From positions 49,500,425 to 49,564,424 of the forward strand of contig CM068317.1 of assembly GCA_034766995.1 (NCBI GenBank): DNA of 64,000 nucleotides, written 5' to 3'. Below the pieces are notes generated by a model. That model was not told the DNA's origin. It did not search any database and was given only the letters and a program-made list of their open reading frames with translations. The DNA is from Acanthacorydalis orientalis. Taxonomy: Eukaryota; Arthropoda; Insecta; Megaloptera; Corydalidae. The position numbers and the translations under genes were made by a program. Positions 1 to 11,169 of this stretch are shown here, piece after piece (position 1 is the first letter of the stretch; every line of letters starts with the position of its first letter).

Positions 1-1740
1 TTCGACACTAGCTTAAATTGATTTTCACAAATTAATAATTTTTTCATCGCGCAAAACAATAAAAATAGTTCTGGTTAAAAATCAGTATTGGACACCTTTG
101 ATGCTTGTTCATATTCATTTCGATGAAAATGTCATCATCCTGACACCATCACGGTAAATAACTGTTAATCTATAGCGATTTTTCAGTACTTTGTAGCTGG
201 TAAGATTATAGGATCGTCATCGAAATGTGTATCAGCGATAATCAAAGACAGTCAGTAATGATTTATTGAACATTTTTGTTCTGAAAATGTTTTAATTGTT
301 TGTAACTCAAGGTAACTAAAAGGTTTGAAAGGGTTAGAGTTGCACAAATCGATTTTTCACTGTCCTACGAACCACATTCAAGTTTTTGATTTTTCAATAG
401 TTAATTACTGATCAGTTTTGATTACTGTTCTCAACTCAAGTATCGATTAATTAATTGAGAGAAAGAACTTTTACTTCATATATTTTTCCAGTGAAACTAT
501 ACACTATTTACATTATTTCACAACAATTTAAACAATTGATGGAATACTTAAATGAAGATATTATCATTTTGAATAAATTCACTTTATTAAAGAATTTCTT
601 TTCTCATCCCACAAAACCTAAACAGCTCTTCAAGTCAAAAATGTACAATAAATCTCTTTTAATTATTGTTGTTGTGAATATAAATGCTGATGTCTCATCT
701 TCAAGACTGTAAAGTACTGAAAGATCTTTATATTCCTCGACAATTAAAAATAATCGTAGAAAAAGTTTGACCAGAGATTTTTTAATAGTTTGTGAAAGTG
801 AAAAAGAAGTCAATTTGTACGAATGAAAACGTTCTTTCTTTAATTTATATTCTCATGCATTTCAGAAACAACCACACAAGTAAAAAAAAAACGAAAAAGT
901 GCGACAGAACTGGATAGAAAACCGTTTGCAATTCCAAATACGCTCATGAATAAAGATGCTCATGTACTTTTCACAGTTTTTTTTTCAGCACTAGAGATTA
1001 ATTTTTTATGCTGGACGGCACTCGATCAACCGACTGAATCGGCCACTCCTCACACAACACACCACCAGTCGGTGTACACACACAGAAACACATTACCGTA
1101 ATAACGTTTCGATTTGTCGAAATATCGCCGATAACGAGCCGCTTTCTTCCCCGTTCGATACCCCACTAGGTAAACAACCACTGACGTTATTTACATTTCG
1201 ATTGTTATTCTGCGTGGATGTAGATAACTTCGGTGGAAAAAGAAACGACGACGGTAATAAATCTGTCAGTGCTTGTAAACGATCGGTTGATATTTACCTT
1301 CAGGCCCCTTTTTTTCACGGCTGCTGTTATGGTATCGGTACACACAAACATACACACACACACACACAGAAAAATCCTGGTAATGATCCGCGTGCTGATT
1401 GCCCGTCTGGGACAATGATCGACGGACGGACGTGTGTTTTTTTATGTGCACCTGGTGTGAACGTGGACGGAAAATAATTCACTGGACGCAAGATCGATTA
1501 TCCAAATATGTCATATAGATATTCGAGAACAATTACTAATATTGAAATAATTATTGTTATCGAATGGTGGTCGGCGTGGGACACGGGGATGGCCACCCTG
1601 CCACTTTAATAAATTATTAAATGGGTGTCTATTGAATTTGTACGAATAATCTAAATGATTAATTGTTTTTAGAACGTGGAAGTTAATAATTACTTGGATA
1701 TAAATTTATTGATTTTCATATCTCTCTATCTATCTGTCTG
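1..1740. other. Non-coding stretch with a GC-richer island
   Basis: I see no gene here. Bases 92-146 match the dispersed AT-rich motif family described in the findings. Bases 1010-1480 are clearly less AT-rich than their surroundings and contain a short (CA)n tract near 1343-1368. The frames across the island do not resemble a protein, so it may be regulatory or simply unique sequence. Confidence 0.4.
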
Positions 1741-1748
1741 TCTGTATG

Positions 1749-1754
<6 letters not shown>

Positions 1755-1810
<56 letters not shown>

Positions 1811-1835
1811 GTATACAAATTAATTCGTTGTTTTT
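1755..1835. repeat. (TA)n microsatellite abutting a mariner terminal repeat
   Basis: Pure (TA)n runs to 1806. A mariner-type end, TTAGGTATAC then AATTAATTCG, starts at 1807 with no intervening base. The same end is seen at 2201 on an element that still has coding remnants. No second end is visible nearby, so this is a solo or decayed copy. Confidence 0.8.
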
Positions 1836-2198
1836 TTATATAAAAAAATCAATGTTTATAATCAACAATCAAGATAATAATTAATCAATCATCGGACAGT
1901 TCATGAAGTAAGTGAAGGAATAAAAATTCATTTCACCACATAGTAAAAAAATATATTTGCATTTTTTCAAATTAATTTTCGACTCATTCTACAGTTCACA
2001 ATTTTTTGAGGATCAGAAATGTTCAATAATTATTTATTGACCATTTTCAATTTTTGTTTATGTGTTTCTTCAACGTCGATGCTGTTATTCCATATAGAAA
2101 TTAACAACGACCATATAGAAATATAGAAATTGACGACGAAAATTCTGTGTCAAGAATTTCATTCTCGAAACGAAATTCCAAAATATGATTTAATAAAA

Positions 2199-2686
2199 TG
2201 TGCAAATTAATTCGGTGAGTATTTTTTATAAACACGAATTTTTATTTATGGAAAAATGGCATGCGTTTCAGTCCTCAAAATATCTTCTATTATTTTATAC
2301 AACTTTACTCCGTCCATCTGGTAGCTGACGAATCGCTTGTAGGAAAAAAATATGGTTGCTTTCAATCGACGAATCCGTCAATGCATTTTCGCATCTCTTC
2401 CACGGTTGTAGCATCTTTGGCATATATCTATCCATCACAACACGTTTCCCAAAGCTAAACATATCATTTCCGCCGATACAGCAGCTCAACTGGAATGTGA
2501 AAAGTATACAATACCTAATATGTTGCTTTTCGGATGCCATCGTGTTCGTTACGATTTTTGGAGGTTTTGCTAACTGCTCGGTTAAGATATATAGTGGGTT
2601 TTAAATGTTAAGTTTGGCACTGAGGAATCATTAAACGATGAAAAAATATTTTAGTTTAAAACAGCACCGAATTGATTCTTAAACCT
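2199..2686 (-). mobile_element. Internally deleted mariner, family 1
   Basis: Two inverted ends are visible: AAATTAATTCGGTG near 2205 and its inverse, CACCGAATTGATTC, near 2666. Between them, minus-strand frames give the C-terminal part of a mariner transposase. EEMRKCIDGFVD and a degraded RQLPDGRSKVV are followed by RRYFED, matching the usual end of mariner transposase (RGIRxLPxRWxKVxxxxGxYFE). Stops and frameshifts interrupt it, and the DDD catalytic core is absent. The length of about 490 bp, against roughly 1.3 kb for a full mariner, indicates internal deletion. Related copies are at 17.8 kb and 45.7 kb. Confidence 0.75.
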
Positions 2687-2821
2687 GGTGTTTTCGTCGA
2701 AATGATTGAAATCTTGTCTTAATGCATCATTTAAATACGCAATTTAAGTAATTATACCTCAACTTGATTAAGATAGATTGGTGACAAGAGGTCGTACCCT
2801 CGCAAGGACAAATTTAAACCT

Positions 2822-3095
2822 GGACGTTTTCTATGGGGTTCATATCTGGTGAATTTCCCAGCCATGTTGTTCTTCCTTCAACAAGGCTTTTACTAATCAG
2901 GCATTATCGCATGGAAATCCGTTCTGTATACAACTTCGTTTCTACTCTATTTAGAAACCACTCTTTAAGTTGAGGTAGCAGCCGGTTTCTCAATATCTCT
3001 TTTTACTGGTCCTGCCGCATTGTGCCTTGAACCACGTACAAACACCCAGTTCAATTGTCACTGATAATCAACCAAACCATAACTTTAGTTGGATT
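2822..3095 (-). pseudogene. Tc1-like transposase fragment
   Basis: On the minus strand the segment reads KVMVWLIISDN, LYVVQGTMRQDQ, ILRNRLLPQLKEW and then WLGNSPDMNPIENV. These are hallmarks of the Tc1-like DDE transposase: the segment between the two aspartates and the W.GNSPDxNPIEN block that carries the catalytic glutamate. In-frame stops (for example after SDN) and shifts show it is dead. It lies immediately beyond the right end of the family-1 mariner. No Tc1 inverted repeats were found, so the ends are lost. Confidence 0.8.
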
Positions 3096-3340
3096 TCTAC
3101 AGTCTGTACTATATGTGCGAAAGGTTTCAATAATAAATCTCTTTTCATATCGGTGTACGTAAGAGAGATACAAATATCTATTATAATATTTATATATTTT
3201 AAAATCATTTAGTAAATTTAAATATCACATTAATTCCAGTTTTTAAAATTAATTACTATACCAGAAAACCAAAGGTATGGAAGAAACCGTGCCTCTATTC
3301 AAAAGGGTCAGTGTCAAGTATTAATGCGTAATTAATAATA

Positions 3341-3560
3341 TTGAAACTGCATTTCCTGTAAATGATTTCAATATTTTAAACTACTTAATTTTCTCTCCGT
3401 CTATCCTGAAATATGTATATTACGGTCTAGTATAATTTTAAACAATAATATAAAACTACATTTCCTGTTAGAGATTTCAATATTTTATATGTAATTAATT
3501 TTTCTCCCTCTTACCATCTCAAAATGTGGATATTAGGTGTTAGTATAATTTTCAATTTGT
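3341..3560. repeat. Direct duplication, about 109-bp unit
   Basis: Two adjacent diverged copies share CATTTCCTGT, GATTTCAATATTTTA and TAGTATAATTTT at an offset of about 109 bases. It has no coding content. Confidence 0.6.
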
Positions 3561-3739
3561 ATCCATATCTTGTTGTATCGAATAATTTTTTGTTAAAATT
3601 TTCATTTTGATAAATTTACTTTAAAACATTTATCTTTCCAAATAAATCTTTGTATCGATTGTTTGTTGTGTCGATGAATTTTTTTTTTTAATTTTTCATT
3701 CTTATAAGGTTGGTTAATATCTAAGTGGTCTCCTCTACA

Positions 3740-3850
3740 CGAGAGGTTAATGTCCGGGATTTTTTACACGGAGGTTATTGTCCGGGAGGTTATTAACGGA
3801 AAGTTACTGTCCGGAGGGGGGAAGTTTTCCGGCGGGTAATTGTCTTAGAA
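3740..3850. repeat. Short degenerate tandem motif rich in GTCCGG
   Basis: Four or five imperfect copies of a short unit (GAGGTTAATGTCCGG, GAGGTTATTGTCCGG, GTTACTGTCCGG, GGGTAATTGTC) lie in a row. It is GC-rich compared with its flanks and sits directly upstream of the dispersed repeat at 3905. Confidence 0.55.
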
Positions 3851-3904
3851 ACTTATAAACACGCTTTATTGTTCCGTATTCTATAAAACGAATACAGCGA
3901 ATTA

Positions 3905-4110
3905 CAGTTCGATATTTTCTATAATCTTTTATATGAATTCCGATATCGATGCTTTTATACTCGTACATCAAAGCGTCGAGCGTTATAAAAATATTGCTCT
4001 CTCGAAAATTATTTTATTAGATATAAACCGAATCATCCTCCGTGTTTATTTTCTTTTTTTCTGTGCGAAAGACATCAAAAAGAACGACCTTTCAGTATCA
4101 GCTTCTCAGA
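3905..4110 (+). repeat. Dispersed repeat, copy 1
   Basis: This copy matches 15885-15660 in inverted orientation over about 200 bases. Both copies keep a similar reading frame: HQSVERYKNIALSKIILL then DINRII here, HQSVECYKNIAVSKIILL there. I do not recognise the peptide. The other copy begins beside a family-1 mariner end, so this may be an internal part of a transposon. Confidence 0.6.
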
Positions 4111-4120
4111 TGTTTTTCTG

Positions 4121-4140
4121 TATACATATATGTATGTATA

Positions 4141-4207
<67 letters not shown>

Positions 4208-4215
4208 GTATATAC
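4121..4215. repeat. (TA)n microsatellite with TATG/TACA edges
   Basis: A pure TA core spans about 4147-4200. Confidence 0.9.
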
Positions 4216-4319
4216 ACAGGAACTTATTGTTTGTTCATAAAATTAATAAGACCTTTGACGAAAACATCAAAACTTGTTTCCGTAGAAGTACGAACGAAAA
4301 CAGCGGTAATCAAATACTA

Positions 4320-4640
4320 TAATTAGATTAATTTTCCGTCTGCGCGTTCTCTCGTTCGATCCTCGCCCATTTACACAACAAACAACAAACAACGACAGCA
4401 ACGATCGCAACAAATTGAACGCCGTCGAACTGAGACCGTAGCGTGCGACCGAGTTTATCAATACCGCCATTCTAGGCGAACACGAATTATTAACGGAATA
4501 ATTTATGCTTCGAGAATATTCGGTCCGGTGCTGCGACACAGGAACACGAACCGCGTCCTCCCGTGTCCCCAGTCGTATCGGGTATCCTGTCTCCACGTCT
4601 CCGCCACGACGTCGATACGTGAAGAAATATCGTTCTCGAA
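4320..4640. other. GC-richer non-coding island
   Basis: This block has much lower AT content than its surroundings. Frames on both strands stay open only because stops are rarer here, and none resembles a known protein. It could be a regulatory block. The rest of 4640-5170 holds nothing I recognise. Confidence 0.3.
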
Positions 4641-5170
4641 TTCGTATCGGATTCGCTTTAATGAAAATTAATAACCGCGCGATAAATTATGCGAATGTAT
4701 CTAATGAGGTGATTTATTCGATCGTCACAGGACTATCTGTGCTCAGTTTCACAAAACGAATTGCTTTTTTCCGTCGCGCGGACGATGAAAATTGTCCTGA
4801 TCAAACATATTTAATAATATATTATTGATCATTGTTTATAAGCGATTGGCTAGAGATATAGAAAAGAACGAACGATATAAATAAACATAAATTATTAGAT
4901 AAAGTCATAAGTCATCACAAGATTTTGCAGGATGTCAGAATGTGAACTTCGACCGATATTGTTATTAATTATTTTTTTAAATTAAAAAAAACTTTTAATT
5001 ACTTTTTTTATCGAATACTTATTTAAGTTATTCCTAATTGTTAAGTTATTCCTTTATCAACAATAATATAATATTATTGCTCTTTAATAAAATGGTAGAG
5101 GTTTGAAGATTTAAAGGAACACAAATACCAAGCGTTTTAATTATTGGCAAAAACTGGCAATGTTTTATCG

Positions 5171-5383
5171 TACCCGACATACTCTCCAGATTTTGTTCTA
5201 TCTGATTATTATTTTTCTCTCTCATTAGAGAGCTTATTGGCAAGTTTTCAATCTGCATTTAATGTTTTAAATCATCTAGAGTCTTATTTTACATCATGAA
5301 TATTAGTCTTTTTAAAATACAAAGGTTGAAAACTAACAGAAAAATGGCGAAATGTTCTTGATAATGATGACGAACATATATAA
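5171..5383 (+). pseudogene. Mariner transposase C-terminal fragment
   Basis: The frame reads YPTYSPDFVLSDYY, then LNHLESYFTS, stop, and in the same frame KLTEKWRNVLDNDDEHI and stop. This follows the mariner pattern of a PPYSPDLxPSDYH block (third catalytic Asp in SDYY), a helical stretch, and the KLPEKWxxVxxxxGxYI ending. Two in-frame stops inactivate it. The N-terminal DNA-binding part and the first two catalytic aspartates are missing. Confidence 0.8.
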
Positions 5384-5499
5384 GAAATTGGTTAAGAAAT
5401 AAACAGTTTTTTAAAAACATAAATTTAATTTTTATATAAGATAATTATTTACTTATATGTACTCCTAATACACAAACATAAACTTTTCCAAATGTGTTT

Positions 5500-6040
5500 T
5501 TCTTTCACAATAAAGGTTCTGATAGAAATGTTCAACAAATCAATACTGATCGTTGCTTATTCAATTTTGGTGATGATTCGGTCATCTCCAGAACGCTGAG
5601 ATGAAGTAAAATTTGTTTATAGTTCGCGTGGGCGAGAGTATAAGTCATTTGTGTAATCGAATTCAGCAACAAGACTGGAAGATTAATGTTCTATTTTCTG
5701 ATTAATAGCTGGTGTACACGTTCCGTGCACAAAAAGAATAAAAATCAAACGTTAATCTTCCTAATAGAATAAAATGGTGAGAGAAGTGGCCTCGAACATT
5801 TTAATCACATTATATATAGTTGTATCAGTCTGTAGTAATTTCCAATAACTCCAGACATCGTTCGTGTGTTCGTGGACGAAGAGACGGACTCGTTCGAAAC
5901 GTCACTGGTATAAAAATGATCGGGATGTCTTATATGATAAATTACACCTATAAAAAGGATAAAAATCATAACGGTGAAATCGAAGATAGGGTCTTACGTC
6001 GTAATCTCTCAGGTCAAGATGTTGAGACGGTATCATCCGA
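5500..6040. other. Non-coding stretch
   Basis: It contains one copy of the dispersed AT-rich motif near 5525-5590. I see no coding signal. Confidence 0.4.
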
Positions 6041-6041
6041 C

Positions 6042-6059
6042 TATACATACATACATACG

Positions 6060-6114
<55 letters not shown>
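6042..6114. repeat. (TACA)n/(TA)n microsatellite
   Basis: TACA repeats run into pure TA. Confidence 0.9.
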
Positions 6115-6119
<5 letters not shown>

Positions 6120-6576
6120 TCAAAGATAAATGACGGGCTTTAGCTAAAAAGTGAAAAATAGTGTCTGAGAAAAATGTGTAAGCCGCACGCTAACCTGAAA
6201 ATGTTTCCACAGTGTGAGGGGATGATTTTCATCCCCTTGACAGATTTATATCATCGCGGTGAGGATTGGTGTTTTAATGTGAAAGTTATGGTCGTTATTT
6301 CACGTTCTGTTCGGTCTGCTGTGATGTTTTTTGTTCGCGAATCGTCGCGGAAAACGTTCGGCGTTCTTTCTGTATTCGTGATCAGGTCGATCTTGAATCG
6401 AAATCAAAAATACAAAAATAATTGCGGTTTTTGTTTCATGTATTCTAACCTTATTTTTTTCAATGAAAGTGTCGATTCATCCCGTTCATGTTAATTTCAT
6501 TTTAAAGTACATTTTTCAAAAAACCGACTTTGGTTTTATTATTAATTTTGCTTCAAGTCGGGCTATTGAATTAAAG

Positions 6577-6930
6577 ATGGAAAAGAAGCAAATAAGAGCA
6601 ATTTTTTATATGATTTCAAAACGGGTGTTGAAGCAGCAGAAACTGATCGAAAAATTCAACGATGCTTTTCGTGTAGGAACTGTTGTGAAACGTACCCTAC
6701 AATGGTGGTTGCACAAATGTTGTGCTGGGGAGAGAGCTTTGAAGATGAAGAAGGACGCGATCGTCTTTTTCAGTTCATAACGACCTACTTAACTGATTGG
6801 TTGAATCAGAATCACGCACAACAATTCTAAAGCTTGCACAGAAGTTAGGCGTTAGTCACGTGCCATTTCTGGACCACTTAAAACGGCTAGAAGAATCAAA
6901 AAAGCTTATCAAATGGGTGCGTGAACCGTA
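6577..6930 (+). pseudogene. Mariner (cecropia-type) transposase N-terminal fragment
   Basis: The frame starts MEKKQIRAIFY, passes through a shifted segment and returns with RTLQWWLHKCCAGE. The other frame shows GDESFEDEEGRD-like residues. Near 6870-6930 LDHLKRLEESKKLIKWVREP matches the mariner HLKQxGKVKKLDKWVPHEL block. This is the bipartite helix-turn-helix region of the mariner subfamily that includes Hsmar1. Frameshifts and a deletion between the two parts break it, and no catalytic domain follows. Confidence 0.8.
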
Positions 6931-7079
6931 ATTATTTTTCTACCATCCTGGTATGAGAACTTTGTTTTATCAGTCTGTATTTAATGAATCTAGCATATAA
7001 TATCTGATAGAATGTGTAGCGTGCGATGAGAGAAGATGCTTTTTCCCTATGAAAATCCGTCGATATCACAATGAAAATA

Positions 7080-7560
7080 TTCTAGAACGAACACCACTAT
7101 TCCTGTCGTGCAATCGTATCGACGGAGAGGAACTTTTGCATTCGAATTGTTAATTTAACTACTCTTTTCATTTGATGTGACGTCAACGTGACTTTTCTCA
7201 ATTAACTCGACGCAAATGTACCGACGCTGAATCGAACAGAACGGAACGGAACTGAATATAACGAATAACGATGTCGTCGCGCATCCAACCGAAACTAACA
7301 ACTATCCACACGTATCAAAAACACGTACCACCCCACCGTCTGCGTCGCCTCCGCCACCGCCTTATCAGCGCGGTATAATTTCACGTATTCTACTACCTTT
7401 ATTAAAACAATATTTGTGTTTTGTGCGAGCGGCTCGAGACAAGTTGTAATTTATTACTGTGTAATCAAATCGTATATTATGATTAATAATAAAACGCCGT
7501 GCGCGAGCAGACTTCTGTCAGGGAGGCGACGTATTCAACACCGGGATGGCTCGATAATGG
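7080..7560. other. GC-richer non-coding island
   Basis: This is mixed-composition sequence without repeats, ending at the (GT)n tract. No convincing exon was found. Confidence 0.3.
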
Positions 7561-7565
7561 GTCGA

Positions 7566-7588
7566 CGTGTGTGTGTGTGTGTGTGTGT
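7566..7588. repeat. (GT)n microsatellite
   Basis: A short pure GT run directly precedes the TA and terminal repeat of the next mariner element. Confidence 0.85.
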
Positions 7589-7589
7589 A

Positions 7590-7984
7590 CGAGGGCCGTC
7601 TGAAGAGTGGCTTGGCTCGTCTGCTCGCTGAGAGAGAAGGGGGGCAGATGTAAATGTTTTCATATAGTTTCGTCTGTTTTAGTAACAAGTCATTTTGAAA
7701 ACTTCATTTTGAACTCTTATGTTAAATCAATCAGCTTTTTTAGTGATAAATAAACTGTCTTCCATCTGCATTATCTATTTCAACCAATTCTCTGAATGAA
7801 GAGGCCGAAAACGATTAATTGGTCGCCGTTAGCGAAACAGTTTCGAATGGGAATTGCGAAGCTGGAGAAAAGTTGGAGAAAGTGCGATGAGCTTCTAGGC
7901 GATTATGTCCAAAAGTAAATCATACTTTTAAACTGAAACTATTGCCTCTAATTTCGAACCAAGTTACTCTTCAAATCGCCCTCA
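7590..7984 (+). mobile_element. Internally deleted mariner with both terminal repeats
   Basis: The left end CGAGGGCCGTCTGAAGAGT and the inverse right end ACTCTTCAAATCGCCCTCA match as imperfect inverted repeats. TA lies on both outer sides (7588-7589 and 7985-7986), the target duplication expected for Tc1/mariner. Just inside the right end, bases 7841-7918 code RMGIAKLEKSWRKCDELLG then DYVQK and stop, the typical C-terminus of mariner transposases ending GDYVEK. The catalytic core is deleted, leaving a non-autonomous derivative of about 395 bp. Confidence 0.85.
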
Positions 7985-7999
7985 TATCTTTACACAAAG

Positions 8000-8002
<3 letters not shown>

Positions 8003-8050
<48 letters not shown>
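8003..8050. repeat. (TA)n microsatellite
   Basis: A pure TA run lying 17 bases beyond the right end of the preceding mariner. Confidence 0.9.
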
Positions 8051-8051
<1 letters not shown>

Positions 8052-8622
8052 GTTTCAAAGAAACATCAAAGGGAGAAAATGTTGAAAAAATACATTCTGA
8101 AATATGGATTGTAAAAATGTCACTCGACGTCGTTCCGCCGTTCGATAATCGATAAAGTGTATTAAAATCAAATTTTAATTAAAGGATGTCGCGTCGCTTT
8201 TAGTCAAATTTGTTTCGACATCTTTCTGATTACATGAAAGATGCTCCGGTTTGATTTTAAATTAAAATACGATAACGGAGCAGCGTCAATTATAATTTAT
8301 AATTTTGTACAGGGATTGTGTTCCGTTACGGTACACTTTTTTAATAAAAAATATTGTGATTTGTTTATTTTCAGTGTCGGTCTCGGCGTGGGGAAATCTG
8401 AATCGAAAAATGTATGTTATTTTTTTCATTGTCGAGGTTCGTGTTAGTTGTAGAAAATATCCTCGTTCTATTCTACATTCTAGCTTATCAAGGTTGGTAA
8501 TTCAGTACTTACACACACTCTCTATTCGTTTCTACAAATTTTTTTATCCAGTAACAACGAAAAATGTTCATGATAAAAATGTTTAAGTTCTGTGCATTAA
8601 GGTTTAGAAAAAAAAAAACACT

Positions 8623-8868
8623 TTGAAAATGATGGAATCGTCATTAGAATGTGGACAGACAAAAATCAAGAATCAGATTTGTGGGGTGAAATCATCTTTA
8701 AAATTATTGATATCGGACGAAGCTTACTTTCAGCTGAATGATTCGGTCAACAAACAAAATTTCCAGTTTTTGGGAAAGAAAATTCCTAGTGAAATTCATT
8801 CCAGGCCAGTGCACCTGCATGTACAAGTTTATTTCTTCTATAAACGATTTAAATTTTGTGTTATTTAG
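8623..8868 (+). pseudogene. Tc1/IS630-type DDE transposase fragment
   Basis: The open frame contains ISDEAYFQLNDSVNKQNFQF followed by RPVHLHVQV. This matches the segment around the first catalytic Asp of insect IS630/Tc1-superfamily transposases, where the usual pattern is SDEAHFxLNGxVNKQNxRxW, a short gap, and PLHxxKVTVW. Only about 80 codons survive, without the rest of the catalytic domain or any terminal repeats. The start Met is fortuitous. Confidence 0.7.
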
Positions 8869-9219
8869 ATAGGTGTTGAATTCAGAGTAGAAGATTATTT
8901 TGATTGTTGTTTATATGCATTTCGATGACGATTACATCCAAGATGATTCATAGTGAGAATATAATTGATTTGTGAAAGTAAAGTGTGAGTACGGTTGTCC
9001 TGTAACCGATTTCGGCTATGTCTTCTTCAGATAGAGCTCGAATTCAAGATTTTAAATAATTTTCATCATCTTTTGTGTATGTTTCGGTATCGATTACATC
9101 CATCTCAGAAGACTAAGTACAGATAAAAATTGTATGTGTTTTATACATGATTAAAAAATCATTTGTGGAAGTGAATTCGGTCGCAGTACTGAAAATATTT
9201 TTATATGGTTTAACCTGCT

Positions 9220-9416
9220 AGCTGTGTCGCCATATTCTCAAAGTGTGTACCTAGATTGTGTCGTAAAAATGAAGGGATGACGTGTACAATCGTCGAACAC
9301 AGAGTATATTCAGCTGGTGTAACATTGAATTAAATTGTAACGAAGTGGCATTTTGAAAAATAAATTATTTTATTGTTCATGACGAGTATACTCGTCGTAC
9401 ACAGCTAACGGGTTAA
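9220..9416. mobile_element. piggyBac-type MITE
   Basis: The element is bounded by TTAA on both sides (9220-9223 and 9413-9416), with inverted ends TTAACCTGCTAGCTGTGT and ACACAGCTAACGGGTTAA. TTAA duplication is specific to piggyBac-type transposition. An internal perfect 16-bp palindrome (GACGAGTA/TACTCGTC) sits near the right end. It is 197 bp with no coding capacity. Confidence 0.85.
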
Positions 9417-9828
9417 CGGATTTTATAAATTTCAATTATTAGAATTCAGTTTTGAAAAAATTGTATAGTTTTTTTTAAATTTTATTTAAATTTTTTCTAT
9501 ATACTTTGAAAATATTTGCCCGTCTCATATTATCGAAGCTTCACTTCAACACTTAATACATGTAATAACGAAACTAAATTCCATATCGAACAACAAAATA
9601 TCTGACTAAACCTTACACAAAAACATGAAGGAATTCAACGACCGTTTTATAACCAATTCGTGTTTTAAACAAAAACCCTTCCACAAATTTAACGAACCCA
9701 CCTACAATGAACTCGCGGCGTCGACGACGAGCAACGCCGTTCATACTCACACTCATCCATACACATTTATTAAATATTCTAATAATAAACTTTCGCAACG
9801 ACGCAAAAACTAACTCCTCGAGTTCCAT

Positions 9829-9851
9829 GAACGAACGAACGAACGAACGAG
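9829..9851. repeat. (ACGA)n microsatellite
   Basis: About five tetranucleotide units. Frames across this region on both strands are Arg-rich artefacts of the local composition. Confidence 0.85.
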
Positions 9852-10111
9852 CAAAGTCTGCACGCGGAGGACGACGCCGTTTCGACAAGACATCTTTTTT
9901 CCACCGGCACGAAAACACTGCAGTCATACTAAATAGTTTATGCAATTTATATTTTTTTTTCTCACGTCGGCACGAATATAAATAAAACATAAACGCGTCG
10001 CTGTCGTCTAGAAAGTTTCGTAAGTATGTTTAATATTTAACTTAATGCGACAGTAAATATTTATATCGTCGGATAGTTTTGTACGAGGATGTTGTGTTTG
10101 TGATTAAGAAG

Positions 10112-10121
10112 ACATTCTTTA

Positions 10122-10158
<37 letters not shown>

Positions 10159-10163
10159 AATGT
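10112..10163. repeat. Inverted repeat around a (TA)n core
   Basis: ACATTCTTTATAT and its inverse ATATAAAGAATGT flank a TA tract, so the whole 52-bp block is nearly self-complementary and could form a cruciform. Confidence 0.8.
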
Positions 10164-10164
10164 A

Positions 10165-11105
10165 ACATAATTCATCACCTCGTTTGTATTTTTTATGACT
10201 TTTAAACCAATGAAGAAAAAACATAAACGTTTAACAACAAATGAGAGTTGAAGTACCCTGCAACGTTTCGGAAGAAAGTTGAAAAATCGAATTTTTTTCT
10301 TAAATCAATAGATTTAACTATGTATAATAAGACCTTAGAAGAATTGAACTATGCAGAATTTCAAAAATTGTAGAAGTTATTCAAAAATATCTCTCATAAA
10401 CTTGTTTTGAAAACATGAAACGCGTTTTTCAAAATGATTTCTTCAGCACTGGTGTATTTAACTCTGAATTTAATTATCCGATTGACTTAAAATTTGGTAC
10501 ATATCTTCCAATTGAGTGCCTCTACTGTATACACTACTATGGTGCATGTATATTTACTGTTTCTGTATTTTTATCATGAAAAATCCGTAAAATTTTCTAA
10601 AAAAAAATCCCTTTTTTCTTCTATATTCCACTATTTTGTTGACAATGATTTTTTTAAACGTCCGCAGTTCATGAAACTAAGAACTCCTTATAAACTATAG
10701 AAATCATTGTTTTTTTGTTCCAGCTCGGTTTTCCTGAGAGATTTCTACATCAGCGTGGAGGTATAGGGATTTTGTCAGACTATATTTTCCTGCGGATGTC
10801 GACGCAAATATTCAGTATATCAAAAAAATAGATGTAAAATTTTATTTGAACACGAGCCGCTAATTGTCGAACGGTCTGAGCAGTATCGCATCCTGCTGAG
10901 CGTATTACCATCGAAATTTTCATTATGTTCCGACAATTGGTGAAATATTTAGAAAATAAATCCTCGTTATTGTGGCATGATCTTCAAGAGTATAGTGATT
11001 CATTTTGTTACTCAGTTGCTCTTTAATCTTGAGAGGAAATGACAAAAGAATTGAAAATAATATTGTTATCCGCAAAACAAATACGATGATATATTTTGGG
11101 GCATC
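10165..11105. other. AT-rich stretch, nothing recognised
   Basis: There are no repeats, no coding similarity and no clear splice or promoter signals. Confidence 0.4.
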
Positions 11106-11108
11106 CAG

Positions 11109-11115
11109 TACATAT

Positions 11116-11146
<31 letters not shown>

Positions 11147-11166
11147 TCTTTGTGTGTGTGTGTGTC
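11109..11166. repeat. (TA)n plus (GT)n microsatellite
   Basis: TACATATA units, then pure TA, then a GT run. Confidence 0.9.
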
Positions 11167-11169
11167 GAT

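Noticed and set aside
3933..4326. Frames with long Tyr-Ile runs here and at about 25 other places
   Set aside because: These are translations of (TA)n microsatellites.
9613..9990. 125-codon minus-strand frame and its plus-strand mirror
   Set aside because: Arg-rich frames are driven by an (ACGA)n tract and local composition.
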